Part shown: positions 34,819 through 44,434 of the stretch, in pieces | Layout of the letters: every line of letters starts with the position of its first letter | How positions within the stretch are numbered: the first letter of the stretch is position 1 | NCBI RefSeq assembly: GCF_014646135.1 | Contig: NZ_BMMW01000003.1 | Location: 283,025 to 347,024, forward strand | Direction of reading: 5' to 3' | DNA length: 64,000 nt | From: Nocardia camponoti | GTDB taxonomy: Bacteria > Actinomycetota > Actinomycetes > Mycobacteriales > Mycobacteriaceae | Made by a program: the position numbers and the translations under genes | Notes under the pieces: generated by a model | What the model was told of the DNA's origin: nothing | Database searches by the model: none | What the model saw: the letters and a program-made list of their open reading frames with translations, nothing else

Positions 34819-35640
34819 GTGAATCGCTCGCTTGTTGGGCTTGTTGTCGCGGTAACCGGGGGTGCGGCCGGGATCGGACGGGAAATCGCGCATCAACTCG
34901 CCCTTCAAGGTGCGCTGGTCTGCATCGGCGACCTCTCGGGCGACGCCGCCCGCCTAGCCTCCCGCGAACTACCGGGGACGGTCCACGGGTGCGAACTCGA
35001 CGTCACCGACGAGCGGTCGTTCCACGACTTCCTTGCCACCACCGAAGCGCTGTATGGGCCAATCGATGTGCTTGTCAACAACGCGGGTGTCATGTGGGTT
35101 GGGTCCTTCGACACCGAACCCGACACCGCAACCGCGCGCATGCTCGCGGTGAATCTGCACGGGGTGATTCGCGGCGTTCGACTTGTCGCGCCGCTGATGC
35201 GTCAGCGCGGACGCGGGCACATCGTGACCATCGCTTCGCTCGCGTCGAAGGTCGCGCCGGCCGGTGAGGCGACTTACGCGGCGACCAAGCATGGGGTGCT
35301 TGGGTATTTGACGGCCGTGCGCGAGGAGTTGCGCGGCAGCGGGGTTGCGCTGACCGCGATCATGCCCGGCGTTGTGGATACCGAACTTGCCGCTGGGACG
35401 GCGACGGGCGCGGCAGGCTTGTTGACCCCAGCCGACGTTGCCACCGCGGTGGTTTCGGCGATCCGCCAACCGCGTTTTCAGGTGACGGTGCCCGCGTACA
35501 CGGGTCCGTTAATGGGGCTTGTTGGGATCTTGCCGCAGGGTTTGCGCGACGCGGTTTTGCGACGAACGGTGCCGAATCAGGTTGCCGCCGTGCGTGATTC
35601 GTCGTCGCGCTCGGAATACGAACGTCGCCTGACTGACTGA
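34819..35640 (+). CDS. Short-chain dehydrogenase/reductase
   Basis: A 273-residue SDR. The NAD(P) motif is VTGGAAGIGREIA, then LVNNAGVMW, and the catalytic Ser-Tyr-Lys set lies in TIASLASKVAPAGEATYAAT with the following Lys. The GTG at 34819 with GGAGG just upstream is preferred to a TTG at 34798. The substrate is unknown. The C-terminus (IRQPRFQVTVPAYTGPLMGL) resembles mycobacterial SDRs of lipid metabolism, but this is weak evidence. Confidence 0.87.
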   Translation: MNRSLVGLVVAVTGGAAGIGREIAHQLALQGALVCIGDLSGDAARLASRELPGTVHGCELDVTDERSFHDFLATTEALYGPIDVLVNNAGVMWVGSFDTEPDTATARMLAVNLHGVIRGVRLVAPLMRQRGRGHIVTIASLASKVAPAGEATYAATKHGVLGYLTAVREELRGSGVALTAIMPGVVDTELAAGTATGAAGLLTPADVATAVVSAIRQPRFQVTVPAYTGPLMGLVGILPQGLRDAVLRRTVPNQVAAVRDSSSRSEYERRLTD

Positions 35641-35693
35641 GGTGCATGCTTCTCGTTGACCGCGTTGGCGCTTGCGTTTACGCTCACTGGCAA

Positions 35694-35724
35694 TCACACA
35701 TATGTTCGATGAACATGTGTTCGA
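35694..35724. promoter_or_regulatory. Two overlapping LexA/SOS-like boxes
   Basis: TCACACATATGTTCGA (35694-35709) and ATGAACATGTGTTCGA (35709-35724) each match 14 of 16 positions of the actinobacterial SOS box TCGAAC-N4-GTTCGA, sharing one base. They lie 19 bp upstream of the ATG at 35744. LexA control of the downstream membrane protein is an inference from the pattern. Confidence 0.6.
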
Positions 35725-35743
35725 GCCATGCGGAAGGCGCGCG

Positions 35744-37429
35744 ATGTCCAACGATCAGTCGACTGATGCTGGGCGCAGTGAGGTCGCTGTGCTTGCGCAG
35801 CAGGTAGCGACCGCGCGCGACAAGCTGCCGCTGCAACACGACACCGCGCTCTACGACGCGCTTTCCGACGCCGAGATTCGCGCGGAACGGGAACTGGCCG
35901 AATGGGTTCGGGCTAAGCAGCGCAAGCAGCGGCGGCGTGAGGTGATCGACGACATCGCCTCATCGCGGCGTGATCGGCGCACGCAGGCGTCGTTGCGACG
36001 CACCGATGAAGCGGACGCGCGCTGGCATCGCAAGGCGCTTGCCGCGCGGCGGCGGGCGTCGTCGGCGGATGCGCGGCTTGCGCAGCTGTATCAGCGGGCC
36101 GAATGGTCGTCGCGTGCACTCATTGGCGTTGTTGTGCTTGGCATGGTGTGGGCTGGGGTGAACGTCCAGCACAACCTCGTGCCGAGTGGGAACATGCGAG
36201 ACCCGTTGTACTGGTTGAGCTTTGGTATTGAGGCGATGATCTCGGTGCCGATCATCACGATCATGGTTGCCGCTACCACCGCCGCTCGGTGGGGTCGAGA
36301 GTTGGAGCGGGGCAAGGTTTTTGCCGTTGAAGTGGTGTTGCTCGGAACCACGGTTGGGTTGAATACTGGGCCGCACCTAGCCTCCGGGGATTACGGGCGG
36401 GCCGTTGAGTTCGCGATCGCGCCGGTGATGGTTGGTGTGGTGATTTGGTTGCACGCGTGGGTTGCCGCGCGGTATGCGGTGTTGATTGAGGTGGCGAGTG
36501 AGGAAGATGTTGCCTCGGAAATGGTTGTGGCAGACCATGTTTCGCGCGGCCACTCGGCGCATGAGAGGGAGCCCATAGCCGCGTTGACCGCGCGGCCTGA
36601 CACAGACCATGCGCTCGAAGGTGTTGCCGAGGCCCTAAAGGTGCCGTCCCCAGTCGCCGTCGAAGCGCGGCCGAGCGATGCGCCCATATCTGGTGCGCGC
36701 CACGCGGAAGCCGCGCGCCTGTCCGAGGCTGCGCAGCCGAGTGCACCCGTTCCCCACACCACCGTCGCATTCGACGTCATCCCCCAGCCTCGCGCGCAAC
36801 AGACGCCCGCCAGCGAGCGGCGAATACCCGCGGCTGCGTCAACCGAAGTAGGTGAGCTCAACCCCGTTCCCGAGGCGACGGCCCACGCCGACCCCGCCGC
36901 CCGCGAACCCCACGGCGAACCCCCCGAGCTCCCCGAGCCCAACGAGCCCAACGAGCCCGAGGTTATCCCCAGCGCTCCCCAGCCCGAACAGTTGATGTTC
37001 GCGCCGGACCCCACTCCCCCGCTGACGGCCGACATCGTCGCGACCGCGCCCAAGGTGCTTGTCGACGCGACCAACTTGGTCAAGCCTTCGCGAACCGAGC
37101 GCACTGGTTCCGTCACCCGCGATGTCGCAGACAAGCCCGTAGGCGATGAAGATCAGCCGCGCACCCAGCCGAGCGATCCCACTTCAAGCGACGTCGCAGA
37201 CGAGACCGACGACTACGACGACACCGAGGTCCGCGCCCTCGCCCGCCAGGTTGCCCACGCAAGCCCCCTGCGCCTGACGATCGACCAGATCGAAGAAATC
37301 CTGGAACTGGCCGACCAGTCATGGACCCCACGCAGCATCGGCGCGGAAGTGGGCGTCCCGGGCAAGACAGTCACGAACGTCATCGACTTCGCCCGCAAAC
37401 TGAGCACCCCGTACGCCATCACCGGATGA
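35744..37429 (+). CDS. DUF2637/SpdB2-like membrane protein with C-terminal helix-turn-helix
   Basis: A 561-residue protein. Residues 1-120 are highly charged and helical (EWVRAKQRKQRRREVIDDIA). Four membrane segments follow (about 124-143, 155-180, 192-210, 222-245), with MVWAGVNVQHNL and WLSFGIEAMISVPIITIMVA recalling DUF2637 proteins of actinomycete conjugative elements. A Pro/Glu-rich linker of about 250 residues (including PNEPNEPE) leads to a C-terminal helix-turn-helix (TPRSIGAEVGVPGKTVTNVI). The ATG at 35744 has GGAAGG upstream; the frame is open earlier. DUF2637 proteins are often near transfer or replication genes. None is seen here, so it may be an element remnant or a resident copy. 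Confidence 0.65.
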   Translation: MSNDQSTDAGRSEVAVLAQQVATARDKLPLQHDTALYDALSDAEIRAERELAEWVRAKQRKQRRREVIDDIASSRRDRRTQASLRRTDEADARWHRKALAARRRASSADARLAQLYQRAEWSSRALIGVVVLGMVWAGVNVQHNLVPSGNMRDPLYWLSFGIEAMISVPIITIMVAATTAARWGRELERGKVFAVEVVLLGTTVGLNTGPHLASGDYGRAVEFAIAPVMVGVVIWLHAWVAARYAVLIEVASEEDVASEMVVADHVSRGHSAHEREPIAALTARPDTDHALEGVAEALKVPSPVAVEARPSDAPISGARHAEAARLSEAAQPSAPVPHTTVAFDVIPQPRAQQTPASERRIPAAASTEVGELNPVPEATAHADPAAREPHGEPPELPEPNEPNEPEVIPSAPQPEQLMFAPDPTPPLTADIVATAPKVLVDATNLVKPSRTERTGSVTRDVADKPVGDEDQPRTQPSDPTSSDVADETDDYDDTEVRALARQVAHASPLRLTIDQIEEILELADQSWTPRSIGAEVGVPGKTVTNVIDFARKLSTPYAITG

Positions 37430-37479
37430 TCGCGCGCCCACACTCGCGCGCATGCCGACCGAAGTATGAGCCGGTCACG

Positions 37480-37665
37480 GAGCAGTCCGCGAAGTCCGCC
37501 GTCGCACTGCTCAAGGAAGCGGGTCTGCCGGGTCACAAGTACGCGCTCGACGCGTCTGTCGCCGAAGTCGCGTTGCGCCAAACCCCACCGGTCGCCATCG
37601 TCACGTCCGACGTCGACGACCTGACCAAACTCTGCGGAAACAAAGTCCGACTGATTGCCGTATAA
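37480..37665 (+). pseudogene. C-terminal remnant of a PIN-domain (VapC-like) toxin
   Basis: The frame EQSAKSAVALLKEAGLPG, then HKYALDASVAEVALR and PVAIVTSDVDDLTKLCGNKV, looks like the last ~60 residues of a VapC PIN ribonuclease, including the conserved Asp of ALDA and the TSD-x-DDL motif. The N-terminal half with the first acidic residues is absent; upstream the frame runs into unrelated sequence overlapping the DUF2637 gene. There is no partner antitoxin. It is probably a decayed toxin-antitoxin gene. Confidence 0.6.
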
Positions 37666-37674
37666 CGCGACCGG

Positions 37675-37848
37675 TCAGCCCCGGCGACCTTCTGGCTGCC
37701 GCACAGCTTCGGTCGTGTGGCGCTGCGCGATTATCGCGCGGACCTCATCCCTGGTCAGTGGGCCGCCCAAGTCGAATGTCTCCGAATCACTCAGTAGCGG
37801 ACGCTCCGGCAGGAATTTCTCGCGGTCGTAGGAATGCTCGCTGCTCAT
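37675..37848 (-). CDS. Small hypothetical protein (57 aa)
   Basis: A 57-codon frame starting MSSEHSYDREKFLPERPLLS and ending HTTEAVRQPEGRRG, with GGAGGAG 11 nt upstream. It is charged, with no signal or membrane segment, and I do not recognise it. It sits head to tail with the PIN remnant on the opposite strand and could be part of the same decayed module or a chance frame. Confidence 0.35.
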   Translation of the reverse strand: MSSEHSYDREKFLPERPLLSDSETFDLGGPLTRDEVRAIIAQRHTTEAVRQPEGRRG

Positions 37849-37883
37849 GGGCGCTCATTCTCCTCCCTGTACACGCCGCACAA

Positions 37884-37919
37884 CAAAGGCCCGCCTCCCA
37901 AAAGGGAGGCGGGCCTTTG
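37884..37919 (-). terminator. Strong rho-independent terminator of the S10 operon
   Basis: A 16-bp perfect stem (CAAAGGCCCGCCTCCC at 37884-37899 and its complement at 37904-37919) with a 4-nt loop. On the minus strand it is followed by TTGTGCGG, with T residues at the 3' side of the stem. It lies 34 bp after the rpsQ stop and ends S10 transcription, so rplN cannot depend on this transcript. Confidence 0.88.
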
Positions 37920-37953
37920 CAGAAAAACGATCTCGATGGATCGAGGAAAAGAC

Positions 37954-38223
37954 CTACTTGGCCTTCTCCAGGACCTCGACCAGACGCCAGCGCTTGGTGG
38001 CCGACAGCGGACGGGTCTCCATCAGCTGAACGCGGTCGCCGATGCCGGCGATCTCGTTCTCGTCATGCGCCTTCACCTTGGAGGTGGTGCGGATGATCTT
38101 GCCGTAAAGCGGGTGCCGGTGACGGTCTTCCAGCTCGACGACGATCGTCTTGTTCATCTTGTCCGAGACAACATAGCCGCTGCGTACCTTGCGGCTGTTG
38201 CGCTCTTCGGTGTTCTCGCTCAT
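37954..38223 (-). CDS. rpsQ: 30S ribosomal protein S17
   Basis: An 89-residue S17, an OB-fold primary binder of 16S r[41 protein letters not shown] and [20 protein letters not shown] are the family blocks. It overlaps rpmC by 4 bp and is last in the S10 operon, followed by the strong hairpin. Confidence 0.97.
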   Translation of the reverse strand: MSENTEERNSRKVRSGYVVSDKMNKTIVVELEDRHRHPLYGKIIRTTSKVKAHDENEIAGIGDRVQLMETRPLSATKRWRLVEVLEKAK

Positions 38224-38459
38224 GCCGCATCTCCCTTGCCAGCGGGTGCCGAGGCCAGACCGAGCTCGCGCTCACGCATGACCGTGTAGATGCGCGCGAT
38301 CTCGTGGCGGACAACGCGCAGACGACGGTTATTGTCGAGCTGACCCGTCGCCATCTGGAAGCGCAGGTTGAAGAGCTCTTCCTTCGACTCGCGCAGGCGG
38401 GCCACAAGCTCGTCTTCGTTGAGCTCGCGGAGCTCTGCGGCCGGTGTTCCTGTAGCCAT
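38220..38459 (-). CDS. rpmC: 50S ribosomal protein L29
   Basis: A 79-residue L29 near the exit tunnel. [20 protein letters not shown] and [19 protein letters not shown] are the two helices of the family. The ATG at 38459 overlaps the rplP stop by one base; the longer upstream frame lies within rplP. The C-terminal 12 residues are an Ala/Gly-rich tail. Confidence 0.96.
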   Translation of the reverse strand: MATGTPAAELRELNEDELVARLRESKEELFNLRFQMATGQLDNNRRLRVVRHEIARIYTVMRERELGLASAPAGKGDAA

Positions 38460-38875
38460 CAGAACTGCTCCTCCCTGGTCACGATCCTGCATTTCATCGG
38501 GAGCTTGTGCATCGCGCGGCGCAGGGCCTCACGAGCAGTCTCCTCATTCGGGTAAGACATCTCGAACATGACCCGACCGGGCTTCACGTTCGCGACCCAC
38601 CACTCCGGCGAACCCTTACCGGAACCCATTCGGGTTTCAGCAGGCTTCTTGGTAAGCGGGCGGTCGGGGTAGATGTTGATCCAGATCTTGCCGCCACGCT
38701 TGATGTGGCGGGTCATCGCGATACGCGCCGACTCGATCTGACGGTTGGTGACGTAGGCCGGCTCGAGAGCCTGAATGCCGTAGTCACCGAACGCCACAGC
38801 GGTGCCACCCTTGGACATGCCGGAACGGCTGGGGTGGTGCTGCTTGCGGTGCTTGACCCTACGGGGCATCAGCAT
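38459..38875 (-). CDS. rplP: 50S ribosomal protein L16
   Basis: A 138-residue L16 at the A-site/peptidyl-transferase region. It starts [20 protein letters not shown] and has [20 protein letters not shown], the family signature. It starts 3 bp after rpsC. Confidence 0.97.
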   Translation of the reverse strand: MLMPRRVKHRKQHHPSRSGMSKGGTAVAFGDYGIQALEPAYVTNRQIESARIAMTRHIKRGGKIWINIYPDRPLTKKPAETRMGSGKGSPEWWVANVKPGRVMFEMSYPNEETAREALRRAMHKLPMKCRIVTREEQF

Positions 38876-38878
38876 GCG

Positions 38879-39673
<795 letters not shown>

Positions 39674-40087
39674 TTACTTTGCCCCTCCCTTCCGGCGGCT
39701 ACGAGTTGCAGCGCCGGCAGTGGGCACGCTCTCGACCTCGATGGTGATGTGGCTGGTGCGCTTGCGAATCCGGAACGCACGGCCCTGGGCACGCGGCTGG
39801 AAACGCTTCATGGTGGCACCCTCGTCGACGAAAGCCGTCGAGATGACCAGGGTGGCCGGGTTCAGGCCGAGGTTGTTCTCGGCGTTCGCCGCGGCAGACG
39901 CCACGACCTTGGCCACCGGCTCGCTCGCGGCCTGCGGTGCGAACCGCAGGATCGCCAGCGCGTCTTCGACACGCTTGCCGCGGACGAGGTCCACGACGCG
40001 ACGAGCCTTCATCGGGGTGACACGGACATGCTTGGCAGTAGCCCGAGCAGTCGGGTTCTGCACCTCAGTTGCAATGTTTTCGCTCAT
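39674..40087 (-). CDS. rplV: 50S ribosomal protein L22
   Basis: A 137-residue L22 lining the exit tunnel. [20 protein letters not shown] and the tunnel hairpin region [20 protein letters not shown] are clear. The rpsC start follows its stop with no intervening base. It overlaps rpsS by 4 bp. Confidence 0.97.
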   Translation of the reverse strand: MSENIATEVQNPTARATAKHVRVTPMKARRVVDLVRGKRVEDALAILRFAPQAASEPVAKVVASAAANAENNLGLNPATLVISTAFVDEGATMKRFQPRAQGRAFRIRKRTSHITIEVESVPTAGAATRSRRKGGAK

Positions 40088-40365
40088 CGCCGCTTGCTCT
40101 TCCGGTCGTCCTTGACGTGGCTCTTGAACGTCCTGGTCGGCGCGAATTCACCAAGCTTGTGACCGACCATGTTGTCCGAGACGAACACCGGCACGTGCTT
40201 GCGACCGTCGTGGACGGCGAAAGTGTGGCCGATGAAATCGGGGATGATGGTCGAGCGACGCGACCAGGTCTTGATGACCTGCTTCGTGCCCTTTTCGTTC
40301 TGGACGTCCACCTTCGCGAGGAGGTGGTCGTCGACGAACGGGCCCTTCTTGAGGCTGCGTGGCAT
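40084..40365 (-). CDS. rpsS: 30S ribosomal protein S19
   Basis: A 93-residue S19, which pairs with S13 in the head. [20 protein letters not shown] and the signature [19 protein letters not shown] are present. It lies 14 bp after rplB. Confidence 0.97.
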   Translation of the reverse strand: MPRSLKKGPFVDDHLLAKVDVQNEKGTKQVIKTWSRRSTIIPDFIGHTFAVHDGRKHVPVFVSDNMVGHKLGEFAPTRTFKSHVKDDRKSKRR

Positions 40366-40379
40366 TTCTTACCTCCTCC

Positions 40380-41216
40380 TTAGCGCTTCTTGCCGGTCTT
40401 GCGGCGGCGGACGATGAGCTTGTCGCTCGGACGGTTGGGCTTGCGGGTACGGCCCTCAGGCTGGCCCCACGGCGAGACCGGGTGGCGACCACCGGAGGTC
40501 TTGCCCTCACCACCACCATGCGGGTGGTCGACCGGGTTCATGACGACACCACGGACGGTAGGACGACGGCCCTTCCAGCGCATACGGCCGGCCTTGCCCC
40601 AGTTGATGTTGCTCTGCTCGGCGTTGCCCACCTCGCCGACGGTTGCGCGGCAGCGCACGTCGACACGACGGATTTCACCCGAGGGCATACGAAGGGTCGC
40701 GTACGGCCCTTCCTTGCCGAGCAGCTGGATGCTCATACCGGCCGAACGGGCCAGCTTGGCACCGCCACCCGGACGCAGTTCCACGTTGTGCACGGTGGTA
40801 CCGGTCGGGATGTTGCGCAGCGGCAAGTTGTTACCCGGCTTGATGTCGGCCGTGGGGCCGGACTCAATCGGGCTGCCCTGCTTGATGCCCTTCGGCGCGA
40901 TGATGTAGCGCTTCTCGCCGTCGGCAAAGTGCAGCAGTGCGATGTTGGCGGTGCGGTTCGGGTCGTACTCGATGTGAGCGACCTTGGCCGGGATGCCGTC
41001 CTTGTCCAAACGACGGAAGTCGATCAGACGGTAGGCACGCTTGTGGCCGCCACCACGGTGACGAGTGGTGATGCGACCGTGCGCGTTACGACCACCGGAC
41101 TTGGTGAGCGGGCGCAGCAGCGACTTCTCCGGCGTCGACCGGGTGATCTCGGCGAAGTCCGACACGGACGAACCACGACGGCCCGGCGTTGTCGGCTTGT
41201 ACTTACGGATTGCCAT
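40380..41216 (-). CDS. rplB: 50S ribosomal protein L2
   Basis: A 278-residue L2, needed for subunit association and peptidyl transfer. [20 protein letters not shown] and [20 protein letters not shown] (with the conserved His of the C-terminal loop) are seen. It has normal length and its usual place between rplW and rpsS. Confidence 0.97.
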   Translation of the reverse strand: MAIRKYKPTTPGRRGSSVSDFAEITRSTPEKSLLRPLTKSGGRNAHGRITTRHRGGGHKRAYRLIDFRRLDKDGIPAKVAHIEYDPNRTANIALLHFADGEKRYIIAPKGIKQGSPIESGPTADIKPGNNLPLRNIPTGTTVHNVELRPGGGAKLARSAGMSIQLLGKEGPYATLRMPSGEIRRVDVRCRATVGEVGNAEQSNINWGKAGRMRWKGRRPTVRGVVMNPVDHPHGGGEGKTSGGRHPVSPWGQPEGRTRKPNRPSDKLIVRRRKTGKKR

Positions 41217-41249
41217 GAGTTCTTCTCTACTTTCTGGACGCCCCTCCGC

Positions 41250-41555
41250 TTACGCGGCCGGGCCTCCGAAGATCTCGATGGGCTTGCTATCGGCCGAGAG
41301 GGTCACGAGCGCGCGCTTGGTGTCCTTGCGCTTGCCGTAACCGAAGCGGGTCCGCTTGCGCTTGCCCTGACGGTTGGCGGTGTTGACGCTGGTCACCTTG
41401 ACGCCGAAAACCTTCTCGACGGCGATCTTGATCTGCGTCTTGTTCGAGTCCGGGTGCACCAGGAAGGTGTAGGTGCCTTCCTCGATCAGCCCATAGGACT
41501 TCTCCGAGATGACCGGTGCGAGCAGGATGTCGCGGGGGTCGGCGATGGTGCTCAC
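41250..41555 (-). CDS. rplW: 50S ribosomal protein L23
   Basis: A 101-residue L23, the docking site for trigger factor and SRP at the tunnel exit. [20 protein letters not shown] and [20 protein letters not shown] are the conserved segments. It overlaps rplD by 4 bp. Confidence 0.97.
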   Translation of the reverse strand: MSTIADPRDILLAPVISEKSYGLIEEGTYTFLVHPDSNKTQIKIAVEKVFGVKVTSVNTANRQGKRKRTRFGYGKRKDTKRALVTLSADSKPIEIFGGPAA

Positions 41556-42232
41556 TTGCTCTCCTCCTGGGCCGCCTCGGCGGGACCGTGAACGAACGTG
41601 TTCAGGGCCTCGACAGAGAACACCACTTCGTCGCTGTTAAGCACGTCGTAGGTGTTGAGCTGATCCGGGGCGATCGGCAGCACGTTCTGCAGGTTCGCCA
41701 CGCTCTTCCACGCGGCGACGTCCTCGCGACCGACGACGACGAGGAACTTCTTACGATCCGAAAGTTCGGCGAGGAAGCTCTTCGCGGTCTTGGTCGACGG
41801 GGCCTGCCCGGCGACCAGTTCAGTGATCACGTGGATGCGCTCGTTACGGGCCCGGTCAGACAGGGCGCCACGCAGTGCGGCGGCCTTCATCTTCTTGGGG
41901 GTCCGCTGGGTGTAGTCACGCGGCTGCGGGCCGTGGACAGTGCCACCGCCAACGAACTGCGGTGCACGGGTCGAACCCTGACGGGCGCGGCCGGTGCCCT
42001 TCTGGCGGTACGGCTTCTTGCCACCACCACGGACCTCACCACGAGTCTTCGTGGAGTGAGTGCCCTGGCGAGCGGCGGCCAGCTGCGCGATGACAACCTG
42101 GTGCATCAGCGCGACGTTGGCGGTGACGTCGAAGATCTCCGCGGGGAGTTCGACGGTGCCTTCGGTCTTGCCGCCAGCGACCTTGACCGGAAGGGTCAGG
42201 TTGGCCTTCTTCTCAGTGCTGACAGTGGTCAT
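41552..42232 (-). CDS. rplD: 50S ribosomal protein L4
   Basis: A 226-residue L4. The tunnel loop is visible as [20 protein letters not shown], followed by [20 protein letters not shown]. In gamma-proteobacteria L4 represses the S10 operon through its leader; such control is not established in actinobacteria. It overlaps rplC and rplW by 4 bp each. Confidence 0.97.
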   Translation of the reverse strand: MTTVSTEKKANLTLPVKVAGGKTEGTVELPAEIFDVTANVALMHQVVIAQLAAARQGTHSTKTRGEVRGGGKKPYRQKGTGRARQGSTRAPQFVGGGTVHGPQPRDYTQRTPKKMKAAALRGALSDRARNERIHVITELVAGQAPSTKTAKSFLAELSDRKKFLVVVGREDVAAWKSVANLQNVLPIAPDQLNTYDVLNSDEVVFSVEALNTFVHGPAEAAQEESK

Positions 42233-42894
42233 GCGCGCGCACCACCCTTCACTGCGCTCTTGACGATCACGACGTTGCCGCGACGGCCGGGGATTGCACC
42301 CTTGACCAGCAGCAGGCCGTTCTCAGCGTCGACCTTGTGAACCGAGAGGTTCTGCGTGGTGACGCGCTCGTTGCCCATACGGCCCGACATGCGCATGCCC
42401 TTGAACACGCGGCCGGGGGTGGCGCAGCCACCGATGGAGCCGGGACGACGGTGCACAGCTTGGGCACCGTGCGAGGCGCCCTGACCGGCGAAGCCGTGAC
42501 GCTTCATGGTGCCGGCGAAGCCCTTGCCCTTGCTGATACCGGTCACGTCGACGTAGGTGCCCTCTTCGAAGACGTCGGCAGAAAGTTCCTGGCCGACCTC
42601 GAAGGTGGAGGCATCCGCGACGCGGATCTCGGTGATGTGGCGGCGAGGGGTGACACCGGCCTTGGCGAACTGGCCCGCGGTGGGCTTGTTCACCTTGCGC
42701 GGGTCAATGGCGCCGAACGCGATCTGCACGGCCGAGTAGCCGTCGCGTTCCTGAGTGCGAATCTGGGTCACCACGTTGGGGCCCGCCTTGATGACGGTGA
42801 CCGGGATGACACGGTTCTTCTCATCGAAGACCTGCGTCATGCCAAGCTTGGTGCCCAGGATGCCGGCCTGAGGCCGATTCTTGTTATCAGTCAT
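42229..42894 (-). CDS. rplC: 50S ribosomal protein L3
   Basis: A 221-residue L3, an assembly initiator near the peptidyl-transferase centre. [20 protein letters not shown] and the loop [19 protein letters not shown] are diagnostic. The ATG at 42894 (MTDNKNRPQ) is preferred to a GTG six codons upstream, which would overlap rpsJ. Confidence 0.97.
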   Translation of the reverse strand: MTDNKNRPQAGILGTKLGMTQVFDEKNRVIPVTVIKAGPNVVTQIRTQERDGYSAVQIAFGAIDPRKVNKPTAGQFAKAGVTPRRHITEIRVADASTFEVGQELSADVFEEGTYVDVTGISKGKGFAGTMKRHGFAGQGASHGAQAVHRRPGSIGGCATPGRVFKGMRMSGRMGNERVTTQNLSVHKVDAENGLLLVKGAIPGRRGNVVIVKSAVKGGARA

Positions 42895-42908
42895 TGCTCG
42901 AGTCCCCG

Positions 42909-43214
42909 TCACTGAATGTTGACGTCGACGCTGGCCGGCAGGTCGATGCGCATAAGCGCGTCAACCGTCTTCGGCGTCGGGTCGAGGATGTCGATGAGTC
43001 GCTTGTGAGTACGCATCTCGAAGTGCTCGCGCGAGTCCTTGTACTTGTGCGGCGAACGGATGACGCAGTACACGTTCTTCTCGGTGGGCAACGGCACCGG
43101 CCCGACCACACGGGCGCCAGTGCGGGTCACCGTCTCCACGATCTTGCGCGCTGACGCGTCGATCGCCTCGTGGTCATAGGCCTTGAGCCTGATGCGGATC
43201 TTTTGTCCCGCCAC
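42909..43214 (-). CDS. rpsJ: 30S ribosomal protein S10
   Basis: A 101-residue S10 with a GTG start (first residues [19 protein letters not shown]). The signature [20 protein letters not shown] is present. The GTG at 43214 gives the family's exact N-terminus, and AAAGGA lies 9 bp upstream; the open frame continues 12 codons further. It is the first gene of the S10 operon. Confidence 0.97.
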   Translation of the reverse strand: MAGQKIRIRLKAYDHEAIDASARKIVETVTRTGARVVGPVPLPTEKNVYCVIRSPHKYKDSREHFEMRTHKRLIDILDPTPKTVDALMRIDLPASVDVNIQ

Positions 43215-43557
43215 GCTAAGTGTCCTTTTCTCCGCTTTCCTTCGTGGCAACAGAAGCGAACTTCCGCGCCACCCTCAATTTGCACAGCCCGAACACACGA
43301 TGGATTTCCAGTCGAGACCGCGACCGCACGCGCCACAAATCGGGCACTGCTAGTCCTCGCCGCTGTTCATCTGTCATGGTTCTTCCGGTCCACGCGGTCG
43401 GGCGTGTCGCCCTGATGCTCATAATGCGATCTCGAAAAATTTCTTTCCCGAGACCGGCGAGCACACATTCGGTGGGCCGGAACGTATCCACACCGGTTTC
43501 CCGGAGGGACACTAACTATTTCTCGCCTTGCACGACATAGAACCTGTACAAGGCAAC
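43215..43557 (-). other. Long rpsJ leader with a 98-codon frame and an interrupted zinc-ribbon frame
   Basis: The S10 transcript would have a ~340-nt leader. One frame is open from 43512 to 43216 (98 codons, start MSLRETGVDTFRPTECVLAG), ending just 2 bp before the rpsJ GTG. In another frame, 43370-43275 reads MNSGED, an amber stop at 43352-43350, then QCPICGACGRGLDWKSIVCS-GCAN and a stop. This has the spacing of a zinc ribbon with five cysteines. I cannot show that either is translated. The zinc-ribbon reading may be a decayed small gene. Confidence 0.4.
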
Positions 43558-43563
43558 CCGAAC

Positions 43564-43593
43564 AGTATGCACCATGCCGAGAGGCCGGTTCAA
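43564..43593 (-). promoter_or_regulatory. Promoter of the S10 operon
   Basis: On the minus strand: TTGAAC (43593-43588), an 18-bp spacer, CATACT (43569-43564), then GTTCGGGTTGCCTTG. The GGTTGCCT block after the -10 is the same as at the rplN and rpsH promoters, which supports all three. Confidence 0.7.
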
Positions 43594-43723
43594 ATCGGGG
43601 GGCTGCGGTATCGATCACGCCCGCGTTTGGGGCGCGACCTGGGCCGCAGCGACGTTCGAGCTGAGCTAGTCAATAGTAGCTGGAGCGATGCGGGCGACCT
43701 TAACCAGGAGCCTCCCGCACTAA

Positions 43724-43739
43724 CTTACTTTTGAGTAAG
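43724..43739. promoter_or_regulatory. Operator-like palindrome before the DUF4442 gene
   Basis: CTTACTTTTGAGTAAG is a perfect 6-bp inverted repeat with a 4-bp centre, ending 8 bp before the ATG at 43748. Its position at the start of the gene fits a repressor operator or a start-site hairpin. The regulator is unknown. Confidence 0.5.
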
Positions 43740-43747
43740 ATCGAGTG

Positions 43748-44224
43748 ATGACGAAGGAAACCGCGACCTATCGCGGCTGGAAGAAGCTGCCCGACAATCG
43801 AATCGGGCACACCCTGTTCTCACTCGGCATGGTCGCGCGGGTGCCGTACTTCGGCACGGTGTTGCCGCAGGTAGTGCGGTTGGAACCGGGATTGTGCGAG
43901 GTCGTCGCGCCGAAATGGTTCGGCATCCACAACCACATCGGTACCTTCCACGCCATCGCGGCATGCAACTTGGCCGAGTGCGCGATGGGCATGCTCAGCG
44001 AAGCGACGGTCCCGACCAGCCACCGCTGGATCCCCAAGAGCATGAACGTGCAGTACTTGACCAAGGCCGAATCGGGTTTGCGCGCGATCGCGAAACTGCC
44101 CGAACTCCCCGACTTCGACGCGCTCACCGAGGGCACCGACCTGGTGGTCCCGGTGTCGATTTACGACAAGCGCGGCATCGAAGTGGTCCACGCCGACATC
44201 ACGACGTGGGTCACTCCCGCCTGA
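43748..44224 (+). CDS. DUF4442 hotdog-fold protein (thioesterase-like)
   Basis: A 158-residue protein of the DUF4442 group in the hotdog thioesterase superfamily. VVAPKWFGIHNHIGTFHAIA, CNLAECAMGMLSEATV and NVQYLTKAESGLRAIAK match the family, with His/Asn in the IHNH turn as likely active-site residues. Such proteins act on acyl-CoA thioesters. ATG at 43748 follows a GTG in frame at 43745. The frame stays open after the TGA for 28 further codons (to 44311). Confidence 0.8.
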   Translation: MTKETATYRGWKKLPDNRIGHTLFSLGMVARVPYFGTVLPQVVRLEPGLCEVVAPKWFGIHNHIGTFHAIAACNLAECAMGMLSEATVPTSHRWIPKSMNVQYLTKAESGLRAIAKLPELPDFDALTEGTDLVVPVSIYDKRGIEVVHADITTWVTPA

Positions 44225-44434
44225 ACACCGCCCGCCACCCGCTCCGCTGACGAACTGCTTGAGCGGTTCGGACTGGCGGCGCGGCGCAAAGACAAGCTCG
44301 TGTTCTTCTAAACGGCTCTACCGGCGGGCGCTGCTGCAAACGCAAGGTCGGCTCACGCTTCGGCAAGCGCTGCGCCTTGCCGACTGACGAGCTGGGGTTT
44401 GCGGGCTGAGCTGGAGAAGCGATTGAATGCGAAG

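Noticed and set aside
35641..37953. Complete integrative element around the SpdB2-like gene
   Set aside because: No integrase, replication or transfer ATPase gene, tRNA or attachment repeats are visible. Only a single gene and a toxin fragment are present.
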